Assembly (NCBI GenBank): GCA_902806435.1
Contig: CADCWO010000103.1
Coordinates: 1,308 to 65,307 of the forward strand
Length of the DNA stretch: 64,000 bases
Source: an uncultured Synechococcales cyanobacterium
Lineage (GTDB): Bacteria > Cyanobacteriota > Cyanobacteriia > Thermosynechococcales > Thermosynechococcaceae
Direction: 5' to 3'
Made by a program: the position numbers and the translations under genes
Notes under the pieces: generated by a model
The model's database searches: none
Seen by the model: the letters and a program-made list of their open reading frames with translations, nothing else
Told to the model about the DNA's origin: nothing
Part shown: positions 8,495-17,635 of the stretch, one piece after another
How positions within the stretch are numbered: position 1 is the first letter of the stretch
Layout of the letters: each line of letters starts with the position of its first letter

Positions 8495-10900
8495 CTAGCG
8501 ATGCTGATGCTGTTCCAGGATGGTTTCAGCTCTAGGTTTATAGATCAAATAGAATAAGGCATCTAGGTAACGACGCAACACTTCACGATTATCTCGATGC
8601 ACATAGTTCCAGAAGCTATATATTTTAGCGAGGGATAGTAGCTGATTGGTATGCAACGACCAGTTGTATTGATCATGAACGCGCTGAATGGCCCGCTCAG
8701 AGATTTCTGTCCAATATTGAGGCTGGGTATCACACTGGTCAATAAAGTTGCTAATCTTCTCAGCAGTCCCTTCTAGATCAGTGGGATTGATCAAAAACCC
8801 TTGACCAGCCTCAATAATTTCTAAAGCGCCACCAAATTGAGTGGCAAAAGTAGGCAGACCAGAGACCATTGCTTCCAGAATAACCCGTCCAAAGGCTTCA
8901 AAGCGGGCAAAGTGGACGAAAATTCCTCGACAATCTGCAATCACACGGTAGGCTTCGCCAAGTTGAGAACTAGGAAGACGCATTCCTATCCACCGGACAT
9001 GTCCATGGAGGTTGTGTTCGTTAATAATCCTATAGAGCTTTTCAATTTCTCCTGCTTCTTCCGCATTGATGGCTTCACTCAGATGCAATTTGCTAGTGAG
9101 CAGGATCAGGTTGCAGCGTGTCTGCAAGTCTGGGCTTTTAGCAAAACACTCCGCTAGACCCGTTAGGTTCTTGATCGAATTGATGGGGGCGATCGCAAAG
9201 ATCGGTCGCTTGCCTGGCTGCTCTAGGTGCCCCAAGATCTGTGGGTCTTGGCGATCAAAGAGCAAGTTTTCAACCTGAGCGCGATCGCTGGCATTTCGGT
9301 TTTCTGTCTGGGTGTACGGGAAGAAGATCTGTTCATCAACCCCCGGCGGCACTCGATTAAATTTTGGATTAAACAGATCAATGCCATCAACCACATGGTA
9401 GAGCTGCGGCAGCGTAAAACACTTGTACGACTCGTACTGCCCCATTGTTTCGGGTGTGCCCACGATTTCTTCATAGGAGGAAGTGATGATGAAGTCGGCA
9501 GCATTCATGCTAATCAGATCAGCTGTAAATTGAGCTGAGAAGTGATACTGTTCCTCAAAGTCGTGCCAGTAGAGGTCACTAAATAGGTATTTGGACTTTT
9601 CTAGGGAATGGGCAATGTTACACTGAATTGCGTTGAGACGGCGGGCAAGCAGAAAGGCGACGAGATTGCCATCACTGTAGTTACCAATAATTAAATTGGG
9701 GCGCCCTCCCAACCGGCCTAGCAACTCCTTTTCGGCATCAATCGCAAAACTCTCCAAGTAAGGCCAAATCTCGAATTTGGGCAACCAGTTTTGGGTGAGA
9801 GGATTACCTTCCTGGAAAGGAACACGCAGAATCCAGGTGTTTGTTGTATTCTCAACTTTTTCCAGGCGTTGGTTGCACAGCGTTCCCTCACAATTAGGAA
9901 TCAGGCGCGTCAGAATAATCACTTGCGGCTGAATGCCCAGGAGGTCGAGACCCGTCAGTTTTATATCTGCAAATAGTTTTTTCTCCAAGCTACGAGCTTG
10001 CTCTAGTACGTAGACAACTTGCCCCATGGTTTCGGGTCGTCCGGGAGCCGTTTCTTGCGCGACCCAGCCATGGATCGAGACAAGCACAATCCGAAACATG
10101 GCAGGAATGCGGGCCACAAAAGCCTCAAGTATGGCAGGTTCCGGCGTGTCAAACAGGCGATCAAGGAGTTCCAAGGTTTCGCCTACACGGGATGCAGTAT
10201 TGCCCCAACCCGGTTCAAAACCCAGTTCTTGAAAGTCAACTCGGAACTTTGCATAGGGTTCTTCTGGAGAGTGCTGGTTCACGAACTTGAGTGCTTGCTT
10301 CACCTGTCGGGATAGCTCACCTCCAGAGTGAATCCGATCATTGATCAGCAGGGGGATACCATCATACTGGTGCCGGTGCAAGACATTGAACAACATCTCT
10401 AACCAATAATCAGGGTCAGTCAATACTTGGTTGCAAAGCAAATGGTTGAGGAACGTCAGACCTTGACCGATATTTCTAGGATCACTAATCGTAGGGGAAC
10501 TTTCATAAAAAGGGCCAAAATCGATTTCCAGGATTCGGGGTTGGTAGCGGTTGGCTTGGCGATCTCGAACCTCTAAAAGGGCTTGTGGCGTCATCAGTTC
10601 CCAATCAGATAAGTCTACTGACAACCGCCAGATTTGTTGGCTCCCAACCCAGGGTCGTAGCAGAAGCCAAATATTCTTGCTTTCCAGGATCAGTTCATGG
10701 GTATAGTGAATGAGCTTGCCAACAGCCGAGGAGCGGTAGAAATAAGCTGGCTTTTGAAATTTGTGACAGTAATCTGTAAAAGCCTGCAGAATCTCATTTC
10801 TCAGAAGATAGTGCTTGTTCAAAGATCTTAAAGCTTCGAGCAACTGTCGCAGGTCGCTCTTCCCATCACTGTTGAACACAGCTTGAATCAAGTTATTCAT
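8495..10900 (-). CDS. sucrose synthase
   Basis: An 801-aa protein, the usual length of sucrose synthases (about 800 aa). It catalyses the reversible reaction of sucrose plus a nucleoside diphosphate to NDP-glucose and fructose. The N-terminal part (LLRNEILQAFTDYC) matches the family's regulatory region. The glycosyltransferase GT-B part includes VVYVLEQARSLEKKL, LIIGNYSDGNLVAFLLARRL, YHVVDGIDLFNPKFNRVPPGVDE and the EX7E motif (FEAFGRVILEAMVSGLPTFAT). It sits 25 bases after a small gene and 48 bases before the GH65-beta-PGM fusion, so sucrose cleavage and alpha-glucoside phosphorolysis appear co-expressed. It is probably cytoplasmic. Family assignment is firm. Confidence 0.95.
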   Translation of the reverse strand: MNNLIQAVFNSDGKSDLRQLLEALRSLNKHYLLRNEILQAFTDYCHKFQKPAYFYRSSAVGKLIHYTHELILESKNIWLLLRPWVGSQQIWRLSVDLSDWELMTPQALLEVRDRQANRYQPRILEIDFGPFYESSPTISDPRNIGQGLTFLNHLLCNQVLTDPDYWLEMLFNVLHRHQYDGIPLLINDRIHSGGELSRQVKQALKFVNQHSPEEPYAKFRVDFQELGFEPGWGNTASRVGETLELLDRLFDTPEPAILEAFVARIPAMFRIVLVSIHGWVAQETAPGRPETMGQVVYVLEQARSLEKKLFADIKLTGLDLLGIQPQVIILTRLIPNCEGTLCNQRLEKVENTTNTWILRVPFQEGNPLTQNWLPKFEIWPYLESFAIDAEKELLGRLGGRPNLIIGNYSDGNLVAFLLARRLNAIQCNIAHSLEKSKYLFSDLYWHDFEEQYHFSAQFTADLISMNAADFIITSSYEEIVGTPETMGQYESYKCFTLPQLYHVVDGIDLFNPKFNRVPPGVDEQIFFPYTQTENRNASDRAQVENLLFDRQDPQILGHLEQPGKRPIFAIAPINSIKNLTGLAECFAKSPDLQTRCNLILLTSKLHLSEAINAEEAGEIEKLYRIINEHNLHGHVRWIGMRLPSSQLGEAYRVIADCRGIFVHFARFEAFGRVILEAMVSGLPTFATQFGGALEIIEAGQGFLINPTDLEGTAEKISNFIDQCDTQPQYWTEISERAIQRVHDQYNWSLHTNQLLSLAKIYSFWNYVHRDNREVLRRYLDALFYLIYKPRAETILEQHQHR

Positions 10901-10925
10901 GGCAAAAATCCTAACCCTAGCCAGC

Positions 10926-11159
10926 CTAAAGCTGCGAGAGCAAGTCCGCCTCCGAAAGATGGCTAGGTAGCTTGACTGCTTGGTGCCGCGCCAGAGGCAA
11001 CTCAGGACTTACTCTTTTGTGATAATGGTTATTTAGGTGATTTGCACCTAGCTTCTGATAGATCTTAGGCCTTACCTCACAATGGATGAGGTAGCCTGCA
11101 TCAGCATTGAACTGTGGTGTGCCGCTGTGATAACTGGCGATCGGTAGGCGCTGAATCAA
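10926..11159 (-). CDS. small conserved-looking protein, unknown
   Basis: A 77-aa open frame with a TTG start three bases after the stop of the preceding small gene and 25 bases before sucrose synthase. It is therefore placed as the second gene of that operon. The sequence is basic, rich in His/Tyr (YQKLGANHLNNHYHKR) and has no transmembrane segment or recognised motif. Tight spacing on both sides is the main support. The start is uncertain because there is no good ribosome-binding site. It may be a regulatory or adaptor peptide for the sucrose genes, but that is a guess from position only. Confidence 0.55.
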   Translation of the reverse strand: MIQRLPIASYHSGTPQFNADAGYLIHCEVRPKIYQKLGANHLNNHYHKRVSPELPLARHQAVKLPSHLSEADLLSQL

Positions 11160-11162
11160 GCT

Positions 11163-11369
11163 TCAACTTACCAGCTTAACTAGGGCATCTGCTCGGAACT
11201 GGACTATACGGGAAACAAGGCTGCGTGAGCGCTCGGATGTTGAGACTAGTAGGGTGACATTTTGGGAAGTGGAATCTAGGACACGTCTGACTGTACAGAT
11301 CTGCATCTTATTATTGCAATAGGCAAAGATGCGCTCACCAGCCTCAATGTTTAACGCCTGAATGTTCAC
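11163..11369 (-). CDS. small conserved-looking protein, unknown; first gene of the sucrose operon
   Basis: A 68-aa protein, predicted all-beta (FAYCNNKMQICTVRRVLDSTSQNVTLLVSTSERSRSLVSRIV), soluble, with two Cys residues. The ATG start is at 11369. It leads a tight minus-strand series: this gene, the 77-aa gene, sucrose synthase, then the GH65 fusion, with gaps of 3, 25 and 48 bases. No family was recognised. Its even codon usage and position support a real gene. Confidence 0.6.
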   Translation of the reverse strand: MNIQALNIEAGERIFAYCNNKMQICTVRRVLDSTSQNVTLLVSTSERSRSLVSRIVQFRADALVKLVS

Positions 11370-11815
11370 TACTACCTAACCTCATTCAAGAAAACCAACC
11401 GTGGAAGCACATTCGGCTCGATCTAGTGATGGAACGCGATCGCTAAATAAAGCACTTTTTCTTTAGGCTTTCATCGCCCTTTATTGCAGTGATTGAAGTG
11501 TCCATTTATAGTAGCACAAAAGCACTTCATCTACCAAAACTAATCTTGCTTGTCAAGGAGATTTATACTTATTTTTTAAGTTAAGTCTGAAATTGGTAAC
11601 GAAGCCCTCAGTCATAGCCCCCTTGGGGGTGGATATAGACTTGCTACTGGTTACGGCTTGGAAATTCCGAAACTGTTTATTGACCAACCCATGAAAAGTA
11701 GTAGGCTGGCCTGCTGCTTTGGCAGCTGATCAAGTCATGTTCGCTTGAGAGGATTTTGATGGTACGTGAGTACTGCTCAAAAGAAAGTACCCATCTAAGT
11801 AGCCCCACACCATAC

Positions 11816-11862
11816 AAAAAGCTCTTGGGAAACTTGCCATGTTTCGATCCCAAGAGCTTTTT
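11816..11862. terminator. perfect 15-bp inverted repeat, bidirectional terminator-like
   Basis: AAAAAGCTCTTGGGA at 11816-11830 is the exact reverse complement of TCCCAAGAGCTTTTT at 11848-11862, with a 17-nt loop. Each strand reads a hairpin running into a T-tract, as in an intrinsic terminator working in both directions. No protein gene ends here on the plus strand. Confidence 0.7.
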
Positions 11863-12030
11863 AGTTTAAATTTTCACTCCCCACTAAATTAAATTTAGTA
11901 CTTTCTCGCTGACTAGGAGTAAAGCTAGGTGACACTTTTTATATTGTCCTGCCAGGGAGTTCATACGGCTCATAGGGCTTGATTGCCTGTGTATAGCTAG
12001 GGGTAAGCTAACCATACAAAGGTCAACATA

Positions 12031-12056
12031 AAAAAGGCAGATTTCCATCTACCCTT
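12031..12056 (-). terminator. intrinsic terminator of the RNA-binding-protein gene
   Basis: On the minus strand an 8-bp stem (AGGGTAGA with TCTGCCTT, two G-U pairs, 6-nt loop) is followed directly by a run of T. It begins 28 bases after the stop of the RRM gene. Confidence 0.75.
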
Positions 12057-12083
12057 AGAGCCTTAAAGTTCAATCCTTAGAGC

Positions 12084-12389
12084 CTAGTAGCGTTGGGAAG
12101 AGCGATTATTATTTCCCCAACTTCCCCCGCCGGAAGATCGTCTATCTTCACGAGGCTTAGCCTTATTCACCTTCAGGTCACGGCCCATCCACTCAGCACC
12201 ATCAAGTGCTTCAATAGCAGCGGCTTCTTCTGCTTCCGTGCCCATTTCTACAAAGCCAAAGCCGCGTAAGCGCCCTGTTTCACGGTCGGTAGGAAGCTGA
12301 ACACGCTTAACTGAGCCGTATTCTGTGAAGGCAGACGTCAAATCTGCTTCTGTAACTTCGTAGGATAGATTGCCTACATAAATCGACAT
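12084..12389 (-). CDS. RRM-type RNA-binding protein (cyanobacterial Rbp family)
   Basis: A 101-aa protein with one RNA-recognition motif over residues 1-80, carrying RNP2 (IYVGNLS) and RNP1 (RGFGFVEM), and a short Gly/Ser/Asn/Arg-rich tail (GGGSWGNNNRSSQRY). This is the layout of the cyanobacterial Rbp proteins, several of which are cold-induced and act on mRNA stability or localisation. A 5' leader of up to 200 bases separates it from the cruG gene on the same strand, and a clear terminator follows. It is likely transcribed alone. Which Rbp paralogue it is cannot be decided. Confidence 0.95.
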   Translation of the reverse strand: MSIYVGNLSYEVTEADLTSAFTEYGSVKRVQLPTDRETGRLRGFGFVEMGTEAEEAAAIEALDGAEWMGRDLKVNKAKPREDRRSSGGGSWGNNNRSSQRY

Positions 12390-12595
12390 ATATTGTCTCC
12401 AAAATCAATGTTGGGTAGAGAGTGAGATTTCGGAGAGAAGCCTGCCAGTACAAAATGCGAGGAACTCGTCAATGCTAGGAACAAACGCTACAACCGATAC
12501 TTCTTCTCAGCCTATACTATAGCACCTGACTCAAGCTGTTCCACCATAGTTTTTGCTTTCAAAAAAGTTTAGATATTGGAATGGGCTTTGATTTC

Positions 12596-13843
12596 CTACT
12601 CGTTGGACTCACCGTAGCTAAGTAAAGGGTCGCCATGGTTGCTATAGCTTCGCCCACGCCATTGAGTTGGTCTACGAACCGAAGATAGAAAAATCCGTAA
12701 TACCGCCAAGGGATCCGCCAGAGGAGAGAGCCAGAATGCCCAGGCTGCTTTAGCCTCCTTCAGGTTATAGGAGGGAGCGATCGCCCACAGCATCCCGATC
12801 CGGATCAAGATTAAGGTACTATTCAATCCCAAAACCGTCAGCACTGGCATGGGGAAATTTCCTAAGCCTAGAAGCAGCAAGATGATAGGAATTGGCAATC
12901 CTTGCACCGCCAACAAGAACAACCAGTCACTCCACTTCTGGCTGGAAGAAGTTGCATCTTTCAAGTCAAGAGAACGCCCCCACTCCCGCCAAGTCTCCGC
13001 TGCACCTTCGTACATTCGTACCTGAAGTAGTTTTGCTCCATCCAGAAAGGCGACTTTTGCGCCTTTCACCGCAGCGTAACGCGCTAGGGTGACATCATCA
13101 CAAAAGGAACTACGGGCACTAGTGTAGCCCCCCAATTGGGCCAGTAGGGATCGCCGGATCAAAAAGCACTGGCCGTTTGCCATCACCCGGTCTGGCTGGG
13201 CTGTTGTCTCCCCGCTAGGACCAAAGCGATAGATCAATGTAAGTAATAGAGCCGGTTGCAACCACAGCTCTCCTGGATATTCCAGGATGAATTGGGGAGA
13301 GAGAGAAATGAGGTCGTAGCCGCCCTCCTTAGCTGTTGCGACTAGGCTGGCAACCAGGCCGGGGGCAGGACGTGTGTCAGCGTCAATACCGAGTAGCCAC
13401 TGACTATGCTCCGAGCTGTGCAAAAAACCAGTGTGCAATGCCCAGGGCCGCCCTACCCAGCCTGTAGGAAGCGGGGGATCGTGCAGCAGGTGAAACCGGG
13501 GATCTTGGATGGCAGCTGCTTTCACCAGCTCTCCCGTTCCATCTTGGGAGTAACTATCTACCACCAAAATTTCCCGAATTTCAGAGCCTTGTTGACTTAA
13601 TCCTGCCAAGCAAGGAGGAATTCGCTGGGCTTCATTCAGTGTCGGCACGACAACACTTACACTCCCCCAATGCTCCGGGTCCGAAGGTTGGGGTTCTAAG
13701 GGCGGATGGCGGCTTGGCCCTTTGAGTAGCCGCGACAGGAGAATCGCGATCGCTGGAACTTGAATTGCTAGAAGAATACAGGCAACTACACTACCAACCT
13801 GATCAGGAATGGTCCAATGATCCATCGATAGGAACAGGATCAC
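12596..13843 (-). CDS. cruG: family-2 glycosyltransferase, CruG-like carotenoid 2'-O-glycosyltransferase
   Basis: A 415-aa membrane-associated GT2 enzyme: N-terminal hydrophobic helix, GT-A core (VVVPTLNEAQRIPPCLAGL; LVVDSYSQDGTGELV; GIDADTRPAPG), then two or three C-terminal transmembrane helices. Family-2 enzymes next to cruF attach a sugar to the 2'-hydroxyl of myxol-type carotenoids. The start codon overlaps the stop of the cruF gene by 4 bases (13840-13843, ATGA), so the two are translationally coupled. The neighbour makes the cruG call strong. The sugar (fucose, rhamnose or other) is unknown. Confidence 0.88.
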   Translation of the reverse strand: MILFLSMDHWTIPDQVGSVVACILLAIQVPAIAILLSRLLKGPSRHPPLEPQPSDPEHWGSVSVVVPTLNEAQRIPPCLAGLSQQGSEIREILVVDSYSQDGTGELVKAAAIQDPRFHLLHDPPLPTGWVGRPWALHTGFLHSSEHSQWLLGIDADTRPAPGLVASLVATAKEGGYDLISLSPQFILEYPGELWLQPALLLTLIYRFGPSGETTAQPDRVMANGQCFLIRRSLLAQLGGYTSARSSFCDDVTLARYAAVKGAKVAFLDGAKLLQVRMYEGAAETWREWGRSLDLKDATSSSQKWSDWLFLLAVQGLPIPIILLLLGLGNFPMPVLTVLGLNSTLILIRIGMLWAIAPSYNLKEAKAAWAFWLSPLADPLAVLRIFLSSVRRPTQWRGRSYSNHGDPLLSYGESNE

Positions 13844-14787
13844 TTGCCGATTGCCTCAAGGGGAAGTGTTGCTATATTCATTGTTTTTGGCTCAACCGCA
13901 AGTTTATTTGAAGCCACGCTAGCTGGTGCTAACTGCCACATTATGTAAGCTGGGGCAAGTCCCAGCGCAATACCTAGCAGCACAGGGATAGTGATTCCCC
14001 CAGCTAAACTGATCACAGCGGCATAGACAAAGTTGCCAGCATAAACTGCTAGCGGTAACTTTAACTGGGAGCGGCTCAACACTTTTGGGCTTCTCCACAG
14101 CAGGGCAGCAATGCTCATAAATAAAGTGCCCGTTCCTAGCCAACCGACAAAGTTTTGGTAGGGCATACCAAAGAAAGCTCCCGGTTGGTGCCATTCCCAA
14201 AAAGGCGCTGCAGTCTGACTCATCGCCGGGTCTAAGACAAAATCCCAAGATGTTAGAAGCAAGGCGCCTAGTAAGATTGCACTAACCCTGACACTCCAGC
14301 GGATGCCTGAATGGGAGGATAAGCGGGTATGCAGGCCAGCACTTGCCAGCAAGTAAGCAGACAATCCAATGTAAAACCAAGACAGAGGAATGGTAAAGGG
14401 TACCAACCCTGCAACTTTATAACCAAGACCATTCAGGTAGGCGTAATGCCCAAAGGGAAAGCCAGTGCTGGTGCCTAGCAACTCACTACCCAAGGAAAGG
14501 GAAACCGCTGGAATCATGAAACCTAAAAGATGCCATAACCCTAGGGTCCGATAGGCGTGGATTGCTACTGCTGCTGTTCCCAAAAGGATATTGGCAACAC
14601 CACCCCCAGACATGCTCCATTGGAATAGTTGTTGCACAGGTGTTGTTAATCCCGGTTGAATCGTAGAGATCAAGCTGAGAACAGCTCCCAGGTTGGGTAA
14701 GACTAGCAGTATTCCCGCCAATCCAAAAACCATGGTGACAAAGTGGGCAACAAGGCAAAAGCGCTCAAAAGTAACCAATCGCTTCAT
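13840..14787 (-). CDS. cruF: CruF-like gamma-carotene 1'-hydroxylase (carotenoid hydratase)
   Basis: A 315-aa integral membrane protein with 7-8 hydrophobic helices and family motifs (GSELLGTSTGFPFGHYAYLNGLGYKVAGLVPFTIPLSWF; WDFVLDPAMSQ; PYQNFVGWLGTG). CruF adds water across the psi-end of gamma-carotene, an early step to myxoxanthophyll. The family belongs to the DUF422/carotenoid-biosynthesis group. It is the first gene of a two-gene operon with the glycosyltransferase, overlapping by 4 bases. The product probably sits in thylakoid or cytoplasmic membranes. Family assignment is firm, and the substrate is inferred from gene order. Confidence 0.9.
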   Translation of the reverse strand: MKRLVTFERFCLVAHFVTMVFGLAGILLVLPNLGAVLSLISTIQPGLTTPVQQLFQWSMSGGGVANILLGTAAVAIHAYRTLGLWHLLGFMIPAVSLSLGSELLGTSTGFPFGHYAYLNGLGYKVAGLVPFTIPLSWFYIGLSAYLLASAGLHTRLSSHSGIRWSVRVSAILLGALLLTSWDFVLDPAMSQTAAPFWEWHQPGAFFGMPYQNFVGWLGTGTLFMSIAALLWRSPKVLSRSQLKLPLAVYAGNFVYAAVISLAGGITIPVLLGIALGLAPAYIMWQLAPASVASNKLAVEPKTMNIATLPLEAIGK

Positions 14788-15037
14788 ACAACTCCTAGGA
14801 CAACAGGATGCACCGCACAGGGATACTCATAACTTCACAAACCTTTATAGTTTGACAGAGGTTGCGCTTAAAAATCTATCCAACCTCTAAATCTAAATTG
14901 ATCAACCTTCACTGCCAATAGCTGTCCTGAGGGATACTGCGAGATTTGTGATTGAAATAATTGCCATCTGCCCTACTCATCCCTGATAAATAAGGAGTTC
15001 ACCGCATATTTCCAAGGAATATAAGGCAAGGACTGTG

Positions 15038-16231
15038 ATGATGGCAGATATTGGGATTGGTTTGGGGGTGATTGCTGGGTTGTTGGGCTTAGCGATATTG
15101 GCAGTGGAACTCCAGTACCGTCGTCGCCCCGGCAATGATTTGGTGATGAACCAGGGTGACTGGAATTTAGAGTTTGACAAGCCGCAGCACTATTGTTTGA
15201 GCGGGGAACTAGAGTTGCAAAACCGCACCCAACACTTAGAAATCATGGTGCCAGAGGTGCGAGCAGAGGCAACACTACTATCTAAGGGCAGCCTGGATGG
15301 TGTTTCCCAAACAATTAAGGTGATTCCCCGCCACCCCGACAGTGAACACCGGCTTGATGGCTACTGGTTTGGCTATATCGTTAAAGTTGGTAAGAAAACT
15401 CGTCTAGATATTCGTATTGATATTCAGGGGTCTGATCTGAGCCAGCTCCAAGCGGCATGGGTCCAGATTCACTACGTGACTTATGGTCCCCAAGGCCGAA
15501 TTCCTAAGGTCCATCATGAAATCGTGCCGCTCCAATTTCCGAGTGCTGAGGAGCCAAACCGCTGGCGACCTGTGCCCCAAGCCGATGTACTACCGATTTA
15601 CACCCACCTGTTGACTCCCCTAGATAATCCGGTAGACATTGTGCGCCGTTATGTAATTCCCCAAGCAAAACCCGGAGATGTGGTCACGATTGGGGAAACC
15701 CCAGTGGCGATCATGCAAGGGCGGCTACGGCACCCCACTGACGTGCAACCTGGATGGGTGGCGCAGCGGTTGTGTTACTTTTTTCTGCCTACTTCTAGCT
15801 TGGCAACTGCCTGCGGCCTTCAAGCTTTGGTAGATATTGTTGGCCCGCTACGGGTTGTGGCTGCCTTTATTGCCGGGGCGATCGCGAAAGTGCTTGGCCG
15901 ACCTGGGGTTTTCTACCAGTTGGCTGGGGAACAGGCCCGCTTAATTGACGATGTGACGGGTACATTACCCCCCTACGATCAATTTATTGTGTTGGGGCCG
16001 GATAACCCTCAGCGCGTTGTGGACCAGATTCAAGCAGAAACTGGCTTGGCGGCGGCGATCGTTGATGTCAATGACCTCAAATCGGTAAAGGTTCTAGCCG
16101 CAACAGCAGGTTTACCAGGGACCTTATTGGACCAAGCATTACGCACTAACCCGGCGGGTAATGCTAATGAACAAACCCCTGTCGTGTTGATTCGTCCCAC
16201 CGAGCCGCTGAGCCAACACTTACCAAAATGA
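15038..16231 (+). CDS. membrane-anchored CofE-like (F420-0:gamma-glutamyl ligase-related) protein
   Basis: About 397 aa. One transmembrane helix at the N-terminus (GLGVIAGLLGLAILAVEL) is followed by about 170 residues of beta-rich domain and then a CofE-like region (DIVRRYVIPQAKPGDVVTIGETPVAIMQGRL; GPDNPQRVVDQIQ; AAIVDVNDLKSVKVLAAT). Cyanobacteria carry this family without being known to use F420 through a standard pathway, so ligase activity should not be assumed. I prefer the ATG at 15038, with AAGG 6 bases upstream, over the in-frame GTG at 15035. The GNAT gene follows after 165 bases on the same strand. Confidence 0.78.
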   Translation: MMADIGIGLGVIAGLLGLAILAVELQYRRRPGNDLVMNQGDWNLEFDKPQHYCLSGELELQNRTQHLEIMVPEVRAEATLLSKGSLDGVSQTIKVIPRHPDSEHRLDGYWFGYIVKVGKKTRLDIRIDIQGSDLSQLQAAWVQIHYVTYGPQGRIPKVHHEIVPLQFPSAEEPNRWRPVPQADVLPIYTHLLTPLDNPVDIVRRYVIPQAKPGDVVTIGETPVAIMQGRLRHPTDVQPGWVAQRLCYFFLPTSSLATACGLQALVDIVGPLRVVAAFIAGAIAKVLGRPGVFYQLAGEQARLIDDVTGTLPPYDQFIVLGPDNPQRVVDQIQAETGLAAAIVDVNDLKSVKVLAATAGLPGTLLDQALRTNPAGNANEQTPVVLIRPTEPLSQHLPK

Positions 16232-16396
16232 TAGGCATGGAGTACCCCCCTTGGCACAGTGTGCTCCTCCAGTAGGATTGATATACCATGTAGGATGACT
16301 ATCAACATTCTCCTTGGAACGAACCAGATACACTTTGAGGGTTGCTCCTCAGATTGACCCTCAAAGGTTCCGGGTTTATCCCTACCCGTTAACAGC

Positions 16397-17635
16397 ATGA
16401 CTCCAGTCCTTCCACCCGATACTCCAATTACGACGCGCCCGGTTCAGTATCGCGACTTAGAAGCAGTTGAGCGACTGCTAGTTGAGGAATGGAGTGCCGG
16501 TTGCTGTAGTCGTTCAATTGACAGCCGTCAGCCCCAGCGGATTCGCCATTGGTACAACCCTTTGAAGCTGCTTCACCTCTTTCCAAATCGGCTGCAACAG
16601 CTGTTTCGGACCTACGTCGCGGAACAAGCCAATCAGATCCGGGGGGTAATTCAGGTCTCACCCTTTAATTGCAGCCGCACAACATGGCGGGTCGATCAGG
16701 TTGCTGTAGAAACGGCGCTCAAAGCTCAAGGGATTGGTTCCCAGCTACTACGCTACTGCTTTGAGACAATTCTGGAAGCTCGCACCTGGCTGCTGGAGGT
16801 CAATGTTAATCACACAGATGCCCTAAGCCTCTACCGGCAAAACGGCTTCCAGCCCTTAGCCCAGATGACCTACTGGGCAATTGCTCCTGAGCAGTTGCAA
16901 GGATTAGCAGCGCGACAGCCAGACTTACCTAACCTCTTGCCGGTGAGCAATGCGGACTCTCTCTTGCTTTATCAACTCGATACTGCCGCTATGCCTCCCT
17001 TGGTCCGCCAGGTATTCGATCGGCGTGAACACGACTTTAAATCAGGTCTAGTGCGTGGGTTGATTGCCGGGATGAGGCAGCGGCTCAGCCATACGGAAAT
17101 TGCCAGTGGTTACGTGTTTGAGCCTCAGCGCAAAGCTGCGATCGGCTACTTTCAAGTCCGGCTGTGCCGGGATGGGGCTCAACCTCATGTTGCCCAGCTA
17201 ACAGTGCATCCAGCTTATACCTGGCTCTATCCAGAGTTGCTGACACAGATGGCGCACTTGACCCAAAGTTTTCCTGCCCAAGCTCTGCAACTGGTTTCTT
17301 CAGACTTTCAACCAGAGCGAGAGGAGTACCTAGAGCAAATTGGAGCCGAGCGTGTACAGCACACCTTGATGATGTCTCGCTCTGTCTGGCACAAGCTACG
17401 GGAAGCTAAACCAGTCTTTTTAGAAGGGCTGCAACTATCAGATGTGCTGCAAGGGTTTCAACCCAACCGTAAGCCAGTTCCGGGAAGGATTATCTTGCGG
17501 ACCCAGCAGTGCGAGCTTATGCCTGAGCCTAGCTCTGATTCTGTAGCGCGAGGGTTAAGGGAGTTTTCGCCCAAAGAAGCGCGTCAAGGTGTGTTCTATC
17601 AAGATTACCTGGATCACGATGGTTCCTGTTGCTAG
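16397..17635 (+). CDS. GNAT-family acetyltransferase domain protein
   Basis: A 412-aa protein with an N-terminal GNAT domain. The acetyl-CoA-binding stretch reads VDQVAVETALKAQGIGSQLLRYCFE, followed by LLEVNVNHTDALSLYRQNGFQPL (residues about 85-155). A second region (residues about 240-330) also has GNAT-like pattern, so it may be a double-domain member. The acceptor is unknown. The last residues (DHDGSCC) overlap the start of a 37-codon frame that leads into ruvX. It heads a plus-strand series with ruvX, the DUF3727 gene and mltG. Confidence 0.8.
   Translation: MTPVLPPDTPITTRPVQYRDLEAVERLLVEEWSAGCCSRSIDSRQPQRIRHWYNPLKLLHLFPNRLQQLFRTYVAEQANQIRGVIQVSPFNCSRTTWRVDQVAVETALKAQGIGSQLLRYCFETILEARTWLLEVNVNHTDALSLYRQNGFQPLAQMTYWAIAPEQLQGLAARQPDLPNLLPVSNADSLLLYQLDTAAMPPLVRQVFDRREHDFKSGLVRGLIAGMRQRLSHTEIASGYVFEPQRKAAIGYFQVRLCRDGAQPHVAQLTVHPAYTWLYPELLTQMAHLTQSFPAQALQLVSSDFQPEREEYLEQIGAERVQHTLMMSRSVWHKLREAKPVFLEGLQLSDVLQGFQPNRKPVPGRIILRTQQCELMPEPSSDSVARGLREFSPKEARQGVFYQDYLDHDGSCC

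Larger units (their letters stand above)
11370..12083. other. 714-base region without a protein gene; likely regulatory or ncRNA
   Basis: No supported reading frame. It must hold the promoter of the minus-strand sucrose operon in its left part. A perfect 15-bp hairpin at 11816-11862 and the terminator of the RNA-binding-protein gene at 12031-12056 lie in its right part. A C/G hairpin (CCCCCTTGGGGG) lies near 11620-11631. The strong hairpin ends nothing that codes for protein, so a non-coding RNA between about 11600 and 11862 is possible. Confidence 0.4.
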
